A program made the position numbers and the translations under genes. From DATBMA01 sp036555105 (GTDB lineage Bacteria > Actinomycetota > Acidimicrobiia > Spongiisociales > ZC4RG35), in the NCBI GenBank assembly GCA_036555105.1, contig DATBMA010000117.1:1-23432 (forward strand): DNA of 23,432 bases, given 5' to 3'. Of the stretch, positions 1 through 8,818 are shown in pieces. Positions within the stretch are counted from its first letter, which is position 1, and each line of letters opens with the position of its first letter. The notes below the pieces were generated by a model. The model saw only the letters and a program-made list of their open reading frames with translations. It was not told the origin of the DNA and did not search any database.

Positions 1-1
1 G

Positions 2-2191
2 GAGTTCCCCCCGCTGCGCAACGTGCAGACCACCCCGGACAATCTCCCCAGGGTGGGGTCGCGCTTCGTCGGCCGCGAGCGCGAGCTGGAGCTGGCGGTC
101 GCCGTCCTGAGCTCGATGCGTCTCGTCACGATCACCGGGCCTGGAGGAGTCGGCAAGACGCGGCTGGCGGTTGAGGCTGCGGCGCAGTCGCGTCCCGTAT
201 TCCCTGACGGCATCTGGATGGTGGAGCTGGCCGGGGTCACCGATCCCAGCCGCATCGTTCATGCAATGGCATCGGTGCTGAAGCTGGCAGACCAACCGGG
301 GCGCGAATTGACCGACACGATCTTCGAGTATCTGCGCGGGCACAAGACCCTGCTGATCCTCGACAACTGCGAGCACCTCCTCGATCAGGTGGCTGCCATC
401 GCCACCCGATTGCTGGATGTGTGTCCGGCGGTTTCGGTGATGACAACGAGCCAGGAGACCCTGGGCCTCCCCGGCGAGGCGGTCGTGCCGATCGCCCCGA
501 TGAACGTCCCTTCGGGGACTGCGTCTGTCGACACCGCCCTCGAATTCGACTCTGTCGAGCTCTTCGTCGAAAGGGCCAAGGCGGCAGCCCCCGACTTCGT
601 ACTCGATCAGCGCAACCTCCCGGCCGTCATCGACATCTGCCGGCGGCTGGATGGCCTGCCACTTGCCATTGAGCTGGCGGCGGCCCGTGTCAAGGCGCTC
701 TCACCCGTTCAGATCGCCGAGAGGCTGGCTGACCGCTTCCGACTCCTCACCGGCGGGAGCCGCACCGCCCTCCCGCGGCAGCAAACGCTCAGAGGGGCCA
801 TCGATTGGAGCTTCGAGCTCCTATCGACCGAGGAGAAGCAACTCTTGTGCCGGCTGTCGGTCTTTGCGGGCTCGTTCGTGCTGGAGGCGGCGGAGGACAT
901 AACCGAGGGCACCGGCATCGACCGGATAGAGGTGCTGGACCTGCTTGCCAACCTGGTCAGCCGGTCGCTGGTGGTGGCGGAGGAGATCGATGGAGAACAG
1001 CGCTTCCGGCTCCTGGAGACGATCCGGCAGTATTCGTCGGAGCGGCTTGCCCAGGGGGGCGAGGCCGAGGAGCGGCGGCGGCGCCATCGCGACTGGTACC
1101 TGGGGCTGGCCGAGCGGGCCCGGCCGCAGCTCGAGGGCCCGGACGGCCCCATCTGGATGGACCGCCTCGACCGCGAGCACGACAACCTGCGGGCGGCGCT
1201 CGCCTGGAGCCTGGAGACTTCGGGAGAGACCGAGCGGGGCCTACGGCTGGCCGAGGCGCTGTGGCGGTTCTGGGAGATCCGCGGCCACCTGGTGGAGGGA
1301 CGCACTCAACTCGAGCTGTTCACTGCCAGGAGCTCGGGCGACTCGGCCCTTCGCGCCAATGCCCTAACCGGAGCCGCCATCCTGGCCGACCACCAAGGCG
1401 ATTACGCAGCCTCCCTCCGATTCCACGAAGAGAGCCTCGAGGTCAACCGCCGGCTGAGCAATCCTCAGGCGATCGGGTTCGCCCTCAACAACCTGGCCAA
1501 CGCGGCCAACAAGGCAGGTGACCGCCAGCGGGCCCGCCGGCTCTATGAGGAGACGCTGGAGCTGATCCGATCAACCGGAGACGACCGCGGGACCGCCTTC
1601 GCCCTCATCAACATGGCATCAACCTCGGATGACCCGCTCGAGGCGCGCCGTTTCTTCGATGAGAGCATCGAGATCACGCGGCGGACGGGCGATGGCTGGG
1701 GCGCTGCCTTCGCGCTCGACAATTTCGGGGTGATCGCCACCGAGAACGGGGACCTTGAGCTAGCCAAGGAGATGCACGACGAGGCCAACGCGATCTACGA
1801 GCGCCTGGGAGATGGGCGGGGCGCCGCCCGGGCCCTGGCCCATCTGGGAGATGTCGCCCGGGCCCGGGGAGACAGGTCTGAGGCGCGTCGCCTTTATCAG
1901 GCGAGCCTGGCGATCCGGAACGAAGTCGGGGATCGGCTTGGCATGGCTTGGACGTTGGAACGGCTTGCCCCGGTGGCCGCCCACCCTGCTGCGGCTGCCC
2001 GGATGCTGGGGGCAGCAAATCGCATCCGCAACGTCATCCGTGCCCCGCTGGGCACCTCAGAGCGAATCGATCGGGAACGGGACATCGCGGCACTGACCGA
2101 GGCCCTAGGGCCAGATGAGCTGGCGGTCCGCATGTCGGAAGGCGGACAGCTCGAAATGGATCAGGTGATGGCGCTGGCAGCCAGCGCCTAG
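2..2191 (+). CDS. NB-ARC/AAA-type ATPase with TPR repeats, 5'-truncated by the window (probable cyclase-ATPase regulator)
   Basis: The frame is open from base 2 and begins EFPPLRNVQTTPDNLP before the first possible GTG at 23. A linker of this FPPL...NLP...FVGRE type normally joins an N-terminal class III adenylate/guanylate cyclase domain to an ATPase, so I treat the gene as 5'-partial; the cyclase domain itself is not visible. Counting from base 23: Walker A GPGGVGKTR at 39-47, Walker B LLILDN at 110-115, a GLPLAIELAAARV motif at 211-223, a winged-helix-like segment about 250-335, and TPR-like helical pairs about 440-645. No C-terminal LuxR helix-turn-helix is present, which argues against a MalT/LAL-type transcription factor. 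Family knowledge suggests a STAND-class signalling ATPase whose TPRs sense a ligand or partner; the ligand is unknown. It converges on the DUF4242 gene, with 10 bases between stops. Confidence 0.85.
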   Translation, partial: EFPPLRNVQTTPDNLPRVGSRFVGRERELELAVAVLSSMRLVTITGPGGVGKTRLAVEAAAQSRPVFPDGIWMVELAGVTDPSRIVHAMASVLKLADQPGRELTDTIFEYLRGHKTLLILDNCEHLLDQVAAIATRLLDVCPAVSVMTTSQETLGLPGEAVVPIAPMNVPSGTASVDTALEFDSVELFVERAKAAAPDFVLDQRNLPAVIDICRRLDGLPLAIELAAARVKALSPVQIAERLADRFRLLTGGSRTALPRQQTLRGAIDWSFELLSTEEKQLLCRLSVFAGSFVLEAAEDITEGTGIDRIEVLDLLANLVSRSLVVAEEIDGEQRFRLLETIRQYSSERLAQGGEAEERRRRHRDWYLGLAERARPQLEGPDGPIWMDRLDREHDNLRAALAWSLETSGETERGLRLAEALWRFWEIRGHLVEGRTQLELFTARSSGDSALRANALTGAAILADHQGDYAASLRFHEESLEVNRRLSNPQAIGFALNNLANAANKAGDRQRARRLYEETLELIRSTGDDRGTAFALINMASTSDDPLEARRFFDESIEITRRTGDGWGAAFALDNFGVIATENGDLELAKEMHDEANAIYERLGDGRGAARALAHLGDVARARGDRSEARRLYQASLAIRNEVGDRLGMAWTLERLAPVAAHPAAAARMLGAANRIRNVIRAPLGTSERIDRERDIAALTEALGPDELAVRMSEGGQLEMDQVMALAASA

Positions 2192-2201
2192 CGCACGGGA
2201 C

Positions 2202-2453
2202 TCAGGCCCCTTCGTGCACCTCTGTGATCGAATCGGCCAGAAGACCATGCGCCTCTTGGTGGACGGCTATTGCGGACTCGGCGTCTGGAGCGTCAGCCAG
2301 GCAGAAGACCTTGCCAGTGGCCTCGTCGTACCAGTACTTCATGTAGTTGACCCCGTACCTGCCTTGGACCTCGAGGTCTCTGGCGTGGGCTTGGGCAACC
2401 GCCTCGGCGGTCAGCCCGGGGATGTGCTCGTGCACATCGAGGAATAGTGGCAC
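2202..2453 (-). CDS. DUF4242 family small protein
   Basis: This 83-residue protein starts MPLFLDVHEHIPGLTAEAV and contains VQGRYGVNYMKYWYDE, then GKVFCLADAPD and a late VHQEAHG. The His-rich start and FCL..AP segment are typical of DUF4242, a ferredoxin-like-fold family that includes an actinobacterial nickel-binding member. I chose the GTG at 2453 because AAGGAG lies 5 bases upstream and the N-terminus then matches the family. An ATG five codons further upstream (2468) is possible but has no ribosome site, and the longer open frame beyond it overlaps the PPOX gene. It lies 58 bases downstream of the PPOX gene on the same strand, so the two may be co-transcribed. A role in metal or redox handling is only a guess. 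Confidence 0.8.
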   Translation of the reverse strand: MPLFLDVHEHIPGLTAEAVAQAHARDLEVQGRYGVNYMKYWYDEATGKVFCLADAPDAESAIAVHQEAHGLLADSITEVHEGA

Positions 2454-2511
2454 CGAAACTCCTTGCATCTTCAGTTGAAGAGGCAAGGTACACACGCGCA
2501 TCGGGTAAGCG

Positions 2512-3036
2512 TCAATCGGTCCAGCGGAACCTCGTGGTGTCGGTCGGGAAGCTGGTCCATGCCAGTCCCTTGCGCGGCGAGAAGCGGCAAAGCCCTCCGG
2601 CGTCCGGCCCCTCCCATGCATCGGCTGCCGGCGCGTATCCGAGGGCCTTGTACTTGCGGCCGATCTCAGCTGATAGCCGCCTGCCGAGCTCCGGGCCTGG
2701 CGGAGCCGAAGGCCCCGAGTCGCCTTCGAGGATGACCACTTCCGACCCGCTTTCGAGATGGACCACGCAGGCCGAGTTGGCGGCGAGGTTGCGTGCGTGA
2801 CGGGTTGCGGGCGAGCCGTCATAGAGCAGCACCCCGTCGACCCACGCGCCCCACCTGGGGACAACGTGAGGGCGTGAGTCCGGCCTGGTGGTAGCCATCC
2901 AGTAGACCTTGGCCGACACCAGCAGAGCCTCGACCTCGGCCCAGGCAAGGAGTCCCTCGACCTCGGCCGGGACCCCATACCCGTCCGGCATCTCCGGGCG
3001 GTCGATGGAGGTCGGTTGGGGTGAGGCGTCGCTCAT
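2512..3036 (-). CDS. Pyridoxamine 5'-phosphate oxidase-like FMN/F420-binding split-barrel protein
   Basis: This 174-residue protein has the split-barrel core expected of PPOX-class flavin or F420 enzymes: VYWMATTRPDSRPHVVPRWG at about 44-63, then GSPATRHARNLAANSACVVHLESG and EVVILEG. The TRHARNL and HLESG motifs are standard in actinobacterial members. The C-terminal part ends with RFSPRKGLAWTSFPTDTTRF, again as in the family. Such proteins usually reduce or oxidise small molecules using FMN or coenzyme F420; the substrate and choice of cofactor cannot be read here. The ATG at 3036 has AGGA 7 bases upstream. The gene is divergent from mfd, with 46 bases between starts, and a 5-3-5 palindrome (3037-3049) sits directly at its start. 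Confidence 0.88.
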   Translation of the reverse strand: MSDASPQPTSIDRPEMPDGYGVPAEVEGLLAWAEVEALLVSAKVYWMATTRPDSRPHVVPRWGAWVDGVLLYDGSPATRHARNLAANSACVVHLESGSEVVILEGDSGPSAPPGPELGRRLSAEIGRKYKALGYAPAADAWEGPDAGGLCRFSPRKGLAWTSFPTDTTRFRWTD

Positions 3037-3082
3037 CCAGGCATCCTGGCATGCGGGGCGCGGTTCCTACGATTGAGCGGTT
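3037..3082. promoter_or_regulatory. Divergent promoter region between PPOX gene and mfd
   Basis: Next to the PPOX start is the inverted repeat CCAGG-CAT-CCTGG (3037-3049), which could be a small operator or a hairpin over the ribosome site. A TACGAT hexamer at 3068-3073 fits the actinobacterial -10 pattern TANNNT and lies 9 bases before the mfd ATG, so mfd may be nearly leaderless. No convincing -35 was seen. This is prediction only. Confidence 0.3.
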
Positions 3083-6000
3083 ATGCAGGCTCCCCTGGCA
3101 GGGCTGGTCGACAGCTGGCGCGACTTCCCATTTCCACACGAGCGATGGGTGGTTGGCCATGCTGCGCGGGCTTTCGCCCTCGCCGGCCTGGCCAGACGCA
3201 GGCCGCTGCTGGCTGTTGTCCCATCGGAACGGGATGCCGAGGAGATCGCAGAAGACCTATCTCTCTTCACCTCGAGAGTGGCGCTGTTGCCAGCCTGGGA
3301 GACGCTCCCCTTCGAGCACGTCTCTCCGAATGTCTCGACCATGGCCGCCCGCGCTCGCGCTCGCCGACGGTTGCGAGTCGGCGAGGCCGGGGACGTGGTG
3401 GTGGCTTCGGTGCGGGCGGCGGTACAGAGGCTCAGCCCCTCCTCGCCCGACCCGATCGAGTTGAGCCGGGGTGAGGAGCACAGCCTTCCCGACCTCGCCA
3501 GGTCCCTGGCCGACCTCGGATACGAGCGGACCGATCGGGTCGAGAGCAGGGGAGAGTTCGCCATCCGCGGCGGCATCCTCGATCTGTTCCCGGCCGACGG
3601 GGATGAAGCCGTGCGGGTCGATTTCTGGGGCGACGAGATCCAAGACCTCCGCATGCTCTCGATCGTCACCCAGCGCTCTTTGGATCCGATCGACCGCGTG
3701 TCTGCCTTTCCCGCCAGGGAGTTTCGCCCCGACCCAGACGTGAGGGAGGGGGCAGGCCTGCTGGCGCGTAGCGATCTCTGGGCGGCAGCAACATGGGACC
3801 GCCTTGAGCAGGGACAGCAGTTCCCGGGGATGGAGGCGTGGATGCCGTGGCTGGCCCCACCCCGTTCAGTGCTCGACGAGGTGGGAGAGCGCTGGCAGGT
3901 GGTCGTGCTCGACCCCGATCGCGCCGCCGACCGCGGCCGGGAGCTGGTGGAGGAGGAGGCCGACCTGGCGGCCGCCCTGGCTCCTACCTGGGGCCAGGGT
4001 GCCCCTACCGCCGGCGAGCACCCCGCCCTTTACCTGGACTTCTCGCGGTCGATTGCCGGACGGCGGGTGCTGCAGATCCCGGCGGTCCCTGCCGGACCCG
4101 ACGATGCCGTGCTTCCCATCGCCATGTTCGATGCGGTCCCGGGGGATGCTGCCTCGGTGGCTGCCGGGCTCCGCAAGCTGATCGCCACCGATGTCCAGGT
4201 GGTGGTGGCGATGGACGGCGCCGGGCCCGCCGACCGCGTCGCCCGGTTGCTTGGCGAAGAGGGGCTGGCGATCGCCAGGTCAGCGGAGGCAGGAGCCCGG
4301 GGCTCGGTCATCATCGAGCGCGGGATCCATCGCGGCTTCGTCCTCCCCGAACTTGCGCTGGCCGTGCTGGGGGAACAGGAAATCGCCGGTCGCAGGCGGG
4401 CCCACCGCACCAGCCGGGCCCGGGTGGGGGAAGGGTCGGCGATCTACCGCGACCTCGAGATTGGCGACTACGTGGTCCATCATCGTCACGGCATAGGACG
4501 CTTCGAGGGCCTGACCACCACCGCCATGGCCGGGGTGGAGCGCGACTACCTGGTGGTTGCTTATGCGGGAGAGGACCGCCTTTACGTACCGACCGATCAG
4601 CTGGCGGCAGTGAAGCGATATACGGGGGGTGAGGCGCCGCGGTTGTCGAGAATGGGCGGGCGCGACTGGCAGGACGTCAAGGACCGCGTCCGCCGGGCGG
4701 CCGTCGTGGTAGCTCAGGAGGTGGTGCGCCTTCATAGGGCGCGGGCAGCAGCCAGTGGGCACGTCTTCCCGCCCGACACTCCGTGGCAGCGCGAGATGGA
4801 GGCCTCGTTCCCATATGAGGAGACCCCCGACCAGCTCACCGCCATCGACGCCGTGAAGGCCGACATGCAGTCGGGCGAGCCGATGGACCGGCTGGTCTTC
4901 GGCGACGTCGGCTTCGGGAAGACCGAGGTCGCAGTGAGGGCTGCCTTCAAGGCCGCCACCGATGGCGCCCAGGTGGCGGTGCTGTGCCCTACGACCCTTC
5001 TGGCCCAGCAGCACCATCAAACCTTCTCAGAGCGTTACGCCTCCTACCCGATCCAGGTGGAGATGCTGTCGAGGTTTTTGAGCCCCCGCCAACAGAAGTC
5101 CGTGATCGATCGGGTGGCGACAGGCGAGGTGGATGTCGTGATCGGGACCCATCGGCTGCTCTCCGACGACCTGAGGTGGAAGAACCTAGGCCTGGTGGTG
5201 GTGGACGAGGAGCAGCGTTTCGGGGTTTCCGCCAAGGACCAGCTGAAGCGGCTTCGGGTCGGGGTCGACGTCCTCACTCTCACCGCCACACCGATCCCGC
5301 GCACCCTGGAGATGGCGCTCACCGGGATCAGGGACGTCTCTCACATCCGTACCGCCCCCGAGGACCGGCACCCGATCCTCACCTATGTCGGGCCGTACGA
5401 CACCAGCACCGTGGCTGCCGCCATTCGGAGAGAGATGCTGAGGGAGGGACAGGTCTTCTACGTGCACAACCGGATCGGCTCGATCGAGCAGGCGGTTGCC
5501 AAGCTGCGGGGGCTGGTGCCGGACGCCAGATTGGGAGTCGCCCACGGGCGAATGTCCGAAGGCCAGCTCGAGCAGGTGATGATCGACTTCTGGAACCGGC
5601 AATTCGATGTGCTGGTGGCGACAACGATCATCGAGTCAGGCCTCGACCTTCCCCAGGTCAACACCCTGATCGTCGAACGGGCCGATCTACTCGGGCTCGC
5701 CCAGCTCTATCAGCTGCGTGGACGGGTCGGCCGCAGTAGCCAGCGGGCGTACGCCTACCTGTTCCATCCCGTCGAGCAGTCGCTGACCGAGGAGGCGTAC
5801 CGGCGGCTGGAGGCGGTGGGGGAGGCGGCCGACCTTGGATCCGGATTCCGGCTGGCCCTGAAAGACCTGGAGATCAGGGGGGCGGGCTCGATATTGGGTG
5901 AGGTCCAGTCGGGCCACATCGCTGCAGTCGGATTCGACCTCTACGCCGATCTGGTGGCCGAAGCGGTCGACGCCATCGAGGGCAGAGAGCCTCCGAGGGC

Positions 6001-6442
6001 CCCGGACAACGAGATCAGGATCGAGCTGCCGGTGGGCGCCCACCTCCCAGACGATTATGTGCCCGATCAGGCCCAGCGGCTGGAGGCCTATCGCCGGCTG
6101 GCTCTTGCCACCACCCAGACAGAGGTCGACGACGTCGCCGCCGAGTGGGATGACCGTTTCGGGCCACCCCCTGAAGCTGCCAGGACCCTCATCCAGGTCG
6201 CTCGACTGCGGGTGGAGGCGCTGCGGATCGGCCTCACCGAGATCATCAAGTTGCGGGACGAGGTCAGGCTGGCGCCGGTCGACTTGAGCGCGGCTCAGGA
6301 GGTGAGGCTGCAGCGACTGGCCAAGCGGGCGGTGCTGAGGGCCCAGGAAGGTGTGCTCTTCCTGCCCTCCCCGGTCGACCTGGTGACGGGACTGCTCGAC
6401 TTCCTGGTCAAGATGTGGCCGGGGGAACCAGATGCTCGATAG
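3083..6442 (+). CDS. mfd: Transcription-repair coupling factor Mfd
   Basis: Mfd is a DNA translocase that removes RNA polymerase stalled at lesions and recruits UvrA/UvrB for nucleotide excision repair. The 1119-residue protein shows all regions in order: the UvrB-like N-terminus with the AWETLPFE-type motif and RGGILDLFP; the CarD-like RNA polymerase interaction domain IGDYVVHHRHGIGRFEGL near 458; the SF2 helicase motor with Walker A GDVGFGKTE at 607-615, DEEQ at 708-711, TLTATPIPRTL, and the motif V/VI stretch with TTIIESGLDLPQVNT and QLRGRVGRS; and the C-terminal TRCF domain. Length is close to the usual 1150. The ribosome site at the ATG is weak. It leads a co-directional run, and its stop codon overlaps the first possible start of the next gene. 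Identification is certain. Confidence 0.98.
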   Translation: MQAPLAGLVDSWRDFPFPHERWVVGHAARAFALAGLARRRPLLAVVPSERDAEEIAEDLSLFTSRVALLPAWETLPFEHVSPNVSTMAARARARRRLRVGEAGDVVVASVRAAVQRLSPSSPDPIELSRGEEHSLPDLARSLADLGYERTDRVESRGEFAIRGGILDLFPADGDEAVRVDFWGDEIQDLRMLSIVTQRSLDPIDRVSAFPAREFRPDPDVREGAGLLARSDLWAAATWDRLEQGQQFPGMEAWMPWLAPPRSVLDEVGERWQVVVLDPDRAADRGRELVEEEADLAAALAPTWGQGAPTAGEHPALYLDFSRSIAGRRVLQIPAVPAGPDDAVLPIAMFDAVPGDAASVAAGLRKLIATDVQVVVAMDGAGPADRVARLLGEEGLAIARSAEAGARGSVIIERGIHRGFVLPELALAVLGEQEIAGRRRAHRTSRARVGEGSAIYRDLEIGDYVVHHRHGIGRFEGLTTTAMAGVERDYLVVAYAGEDRLYVPTDQLAAVKRYTGGEAPRLSRMGGRDWQDVKDRVRRAAVVVAQEVVRLHRARAAASGHVFPPDTPWQREMEASFPYEETPDQLTAIDAVKADMQSGEPMDRLVFGDVGFGKTEVAVRAAFKAATDGAQVAVLCPTTLLAQQHHQTFSERYASYPIQVEMLSRFLSPRQQKSVIDRVATGEVDVVIGTHRLLSDDLRWKNLGLVVVDEEQRFGVSAKDQLKRLRVGVDVLTLTATPIPRTLEMALTGIRDVSHIRTAPEDRHPILTYVGPYDTSTVAAAIRREMLREGQVFYVHNRIGSIEQAVAKLRGLVPDARLGVAHGRMSEGQLEQVMIDFWNRQFDVLVATTIIESGLDLPQVNTLIVERADLLGLAQLYQLRGRVGRSSQRAYAYLFHPVEQSLTEEAYRRLEAVGEAADLGSGFRLALKDLEIRGAGSILGEVQSGHIAAVGFDLYADLVAEAVDAIEGREPPRAPDNEIRIELPVGAHLPDDYVPDQAQRLEAYRRLALATTQTEVDDVAAEWDDRFGPPPEAARTLIQVARLRVEALRIGLTEIIKLRDEVRLAPVDLSAAQEVRLQRLAKRAVLRAQEGVLFLPSPVDLVTGLLDFLVKMWPGEPDAR

Positions 6443-6473
6443 AGGAAGTGTCCCGGTACGATTTCGTATTCCC

Positions 6474-7391
6474 ATGCGCCGCTCTGCCGCGATCGTCCTC
6501 ATTGCCAACTTCGCCCTACTCGCCGCTTGCGGTAGCGGCTCCGGAGGGGGCGTGGCGGTAACCGTCGACGGCACCGACATCACCATCGCCCAGGTCGAGG
6601 AGATGACTGTCAGCGAAAGCGGCTCGGTGCCTGCCGACCAGTTCAATGTGAGCCTCTACAACGCCATCGTCGAGACGGTCGTCCTGGCTGCGGCCAAGAC
6701 GGAGTTCGGGTACGAGGCGTCACCGACAGAGATCGAGGTTAAGAAGGCCGAGCTGACGGAGTTGTTCGACGGGCAGGGCATGACCGTAGAAGAAGCCCTC
6801 GCCACGGAGCAGATCCCGCTCAGCCGGTTCGATGCCCTCGCCACACAGCATGTCGTCACCCAGAAGCTGCTCGACCATTTCATCGCGGGTGAAGAGCCGA
6901 TCACCGATGAGGAAGCACAGATCGGCCTCGAGGCCCAATTGGGGACGCTGTCCGAAGTCTGTAGCCGTCACATCCTCGTCGCCACCGAAGCCGAGGCGAC
7001 CGCCGCCAAGGACCGGATCACCAACGGTGAGGACTTCCAGGAGGTCGCCAAAGAGCTCGGGACAGATGGCACCGCTCCCAACGGGGGAGATCTCGGATGC
7101 CAGGCACCGGCCGCTTTCGTCCAGGAGTTCGCCGCCGCGGTGCTAGAAGCCCCCGTCGGTGAGGTGTTTGGGCCTGTGCAGACCGAGTACGGCTACCACC
7201 TCATCCTGGTCGAGAGCCGTACCCTCCCCACCCTGCAAGACGTCAAGGACGCCGCCGTGGAAGCGCGGGCGCAGGGCGCCATGCAGAACTGGATGGGAGA
7301 GGCGTTGACGAAGGCAACCGTCGTGGTCAACGAACGCTTCGGCACATGGGTGACCAGCCCATATCCTCAGATCCTGCCCCCGCAGTCCTGA
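6474..7391 (+). CDS. Parvulin-type peptidyl-prolyl isomerase lipoprotein (SurA/PrsA-like)
   Basis: The protein is an exported chaperone-like isomerase. From the ATG at 6474 it begins MRRSAAIVLIANFALLAAC, a compact lipoprotein signal with the acylated Cys at residue 19. A SurA N-like helical region follows. The parvulin domain starts at SRHILVATEAEATAA, continues through FQEVAKELGTDG and GGDLGC, and ends at YGYHLILVESR. An alternative ATG at 6432 overlaps the mfd stop and would add 14 residues before the signal peptide; I prefer 6474 for the signal shape, though it has no clear ribosome site. The gene sits where M. tuberculosis has lipoprotein lpqU in the same neighbourhood, but parvulin homology, not LpqU homology, is what I see. 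Two Cys in the parvulin domain (near SEVC and DLGC) could form a disulfide. It overlaps the mazG start by 46 bases. Confidence 0.9.
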   Translation: MRRSAAIVLIANFALLAACGSGSGGGVAVTVDGTDITIAQVEEMTVSESGSVPADQFNVSLYNAIVETVVLAAAKTEFGYEASPTEIEVKKAELTELFDGQGMTVEEALATEQIPLSRFDALATQHVVTQKLLDHFIAGEEPITDEEAQIGLEAQLGTLSEVCSRHILVATEAEATAAKDRITNGEDFQEVAKELGTDGTAPNGGDLGCQAPAAFVQEFAAAVLEAPVGEVFGPVQTEYGYHLILVESRTLPTLQDVKDAAVEARAQGAMQNWMGEALTKATVVVNERFGTWVTSPYPQILPPQS

Positions 7392-8818
7392 TCGTCGGGC
7401 TCGGTCCTGCCGGGCTCGACCGCCTCCCTGCTTCCACGCTGGATCTGCTCATGGACCCGCAGCGCCGAGTCATCCTTCGCACGCTCTCACATCCCGCCGC
7501 GGCCCAGCTGGCGGCCGGGCGCGAGGTCGAGTCGTGCGACGATCTCTATGAGGCGAGCGAGACCTTCGAGGACGTATACGACGCCATCGCCCGCCGGGTT
7601 CTGGCCGCGGCCCCCGTCGTCTACGCGGTTCCAGGCAGCCCCTACCTTGGCGAGCTGGCGGTCGGTCGCATCGTCGCAGCCGGGGACAGTGTGGTCGTGA
7701 TGCCTGCGGAGTCATTCCTCGACGCCGTGCTCGCCGCGGTCGGCTATGACCCTCTGGATCGGGGCTTGCAGCTGCTCGATGGCCACCAGTTGCCGACTCC
7801 GCTCAACCTCGCCCTACCCACTGTGATCGGGCACCTGGACGCCCCAATGGTGATGGCCGATGTGGCCGCCAGGCTGGGGCGGGTAATGGGAGGCGACGGG
7901 GGGGTGACGATGGTGGTCGACGCCGGCTCACCGGACCAGCAGGTTTGGACGGGTCCCCTCGACGACTTGCCGGCCGACCTCGCCTCCTTTCGCACTTCGA
8001 TGTTCGTGGATACGGCGGCAGGGGGCCTGGCCGGCGCGGTGGCGACGATGTGGCGGCTTCGCAGGGAGTGCCCTTGGGATCGTTCCCAGACACACCAATC
8101 CCTCATCCCCAATCTGGTAGAGGAGAGCTACGAGTTGGCTGACGCGCTGGCGGCGCTGCCCTCCGACGAGGCCGCTGATGCGGAGCCCGATTGGATGGCG
8201 TACACGGCGGTCGAGGAGGAGCTCGGAGATGTCCTGTTGCAGGTCCTCTTCCACGCAGGCATCGCCGCCCAGGCCGGAGTGTTCGACATCGACGACGTCG
8301 GGGAGGCGCTACGCCAAAAGCTGGTGCGCCGCCATCCCCACGTGTTCGGAGAGGTGGATGCATCCACACCTGAGGAGGTGAAGACGAACTGGCACAGCAT
8401 CAAACAGGGCGAGAAGGGACCCGACACCTCTCTTCTGGGCGGGGTTCCCGAAGGGCTGCCCGCCACTGTCCGAGCCGAGCGGCTTCAGTCGGCGGCGGCC
8501 ACGATCGGGTTCGACTGGCCGGATGCCCGACCGGTCATCGCCAAGCTCGAGGAGGAGATCGGCGAGCTGGCGGCAGTGATCGACGATCCCGAGCGCGCCG
8601 GTGCTGAGCTCGGTGACCTCCTGTTCACCGCCGTCAACCTGGCGCGCCATATCGGTGCGGATCCAGAAACAGTCCTTCGCCAGGCATCTCAGCGCTTTGC
8701 AGCCAGGTTCGCCATGATGGAGGCAATGGGACCTTTGGAAGGGTTGACCTTGGCCGAGCTCGATGCCCGCTGGGACCTGGCCAAGGCGGGCGAGGGGACA
8801 GGCCCATCCGGCCGATGA
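7346..8818 (+). CDS. mazG: Tetrapyrrole methylase-like / MazG nucleotide pyrophosphohydrolase fusion (YabN type)
   Basis: MazG proteins hydrolyse NTPs to NMP and pyrophosphate, cleaning aberrant nucleotides. This 490-residue protein has a YabN-like layout. Residues about 13-225 form an SAM-dependent tetrapyrrole-methylase-like domain, with VLIVGLGPAGLD at 14-25 and VVYAVPGSPYLGE at 91-103. Two MazG modules follow. The first has ECPWDRSQTHQSL at 241, the metal-binding EE at 259-260, EELGD at 291-295, then KLVRRHPHVFGE and NWHSIKQGEK. The second has EEEIGEL at 402-408 and ELGDLLF at 421-427. Both therefore keep the ExxE...ExxD metal ligands. The substrate of the methylase-like domain in such fusions is not established. 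The only suitable start is the ATG at 7346, inside the PPIase gene, suggesting translational coupling. Confidence 0.93.
   Translation: MGDQPISSDPAPAVLIVGLGPAGLDRLPASTLDLLMDPQRRVILRTLSHPAAAQLAAGREVESCDDLYEASETFEDVYDAIARRVLAAAPVVYAVPGSPYLGELAVGRIVAAGDSVVVMPAESFLDAVLAAVGYDPLDRGLQLLDGHQLPTPLNLALPTVIGHLDAPMVMADVAARLGRVMGGDGGVTMVVDAGSPDQQVWTGPLDDLPADLASFRTSMFVDTAAGGLAGAVATMWRLRRECPWDRSQTHQSLIPNLVEESYELADALAALPSDEAADAEPDWMAYTAVEEELGDVLLQVLFHAGIAAQAGVFDIDDVGEALRQKLVRRHPHVFGEVDASTPEEVKTNWHSIKQGEKGPDTSLLGGVPEGLPATVRAERLQSAAATIGFDWPDARPVIAKLEEEIGELAAVIDDPERAGAELGDLLFTAVNLARHIGADPETVLRQASQRFAARFAMMEAMGPLEGLTLAELDARWDLAKAGEGTGPSGR

Noticed and set aside
709..1305. Long reverse-strand open frame inside the NB-ARC/TPR gene.
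   Set aside because: It has the Ser/Arg-rich composition of an antisense shadow in high-GC coding DNA and no recognisable domain.
2454..2978. Upstream extension of the DUF4242 frame to give a 258-residue protein.
   Set aside because: The extension is low-complexity, overlaps the PPOX gene in another frame, and the ribosome site and homology support the start at 2453.
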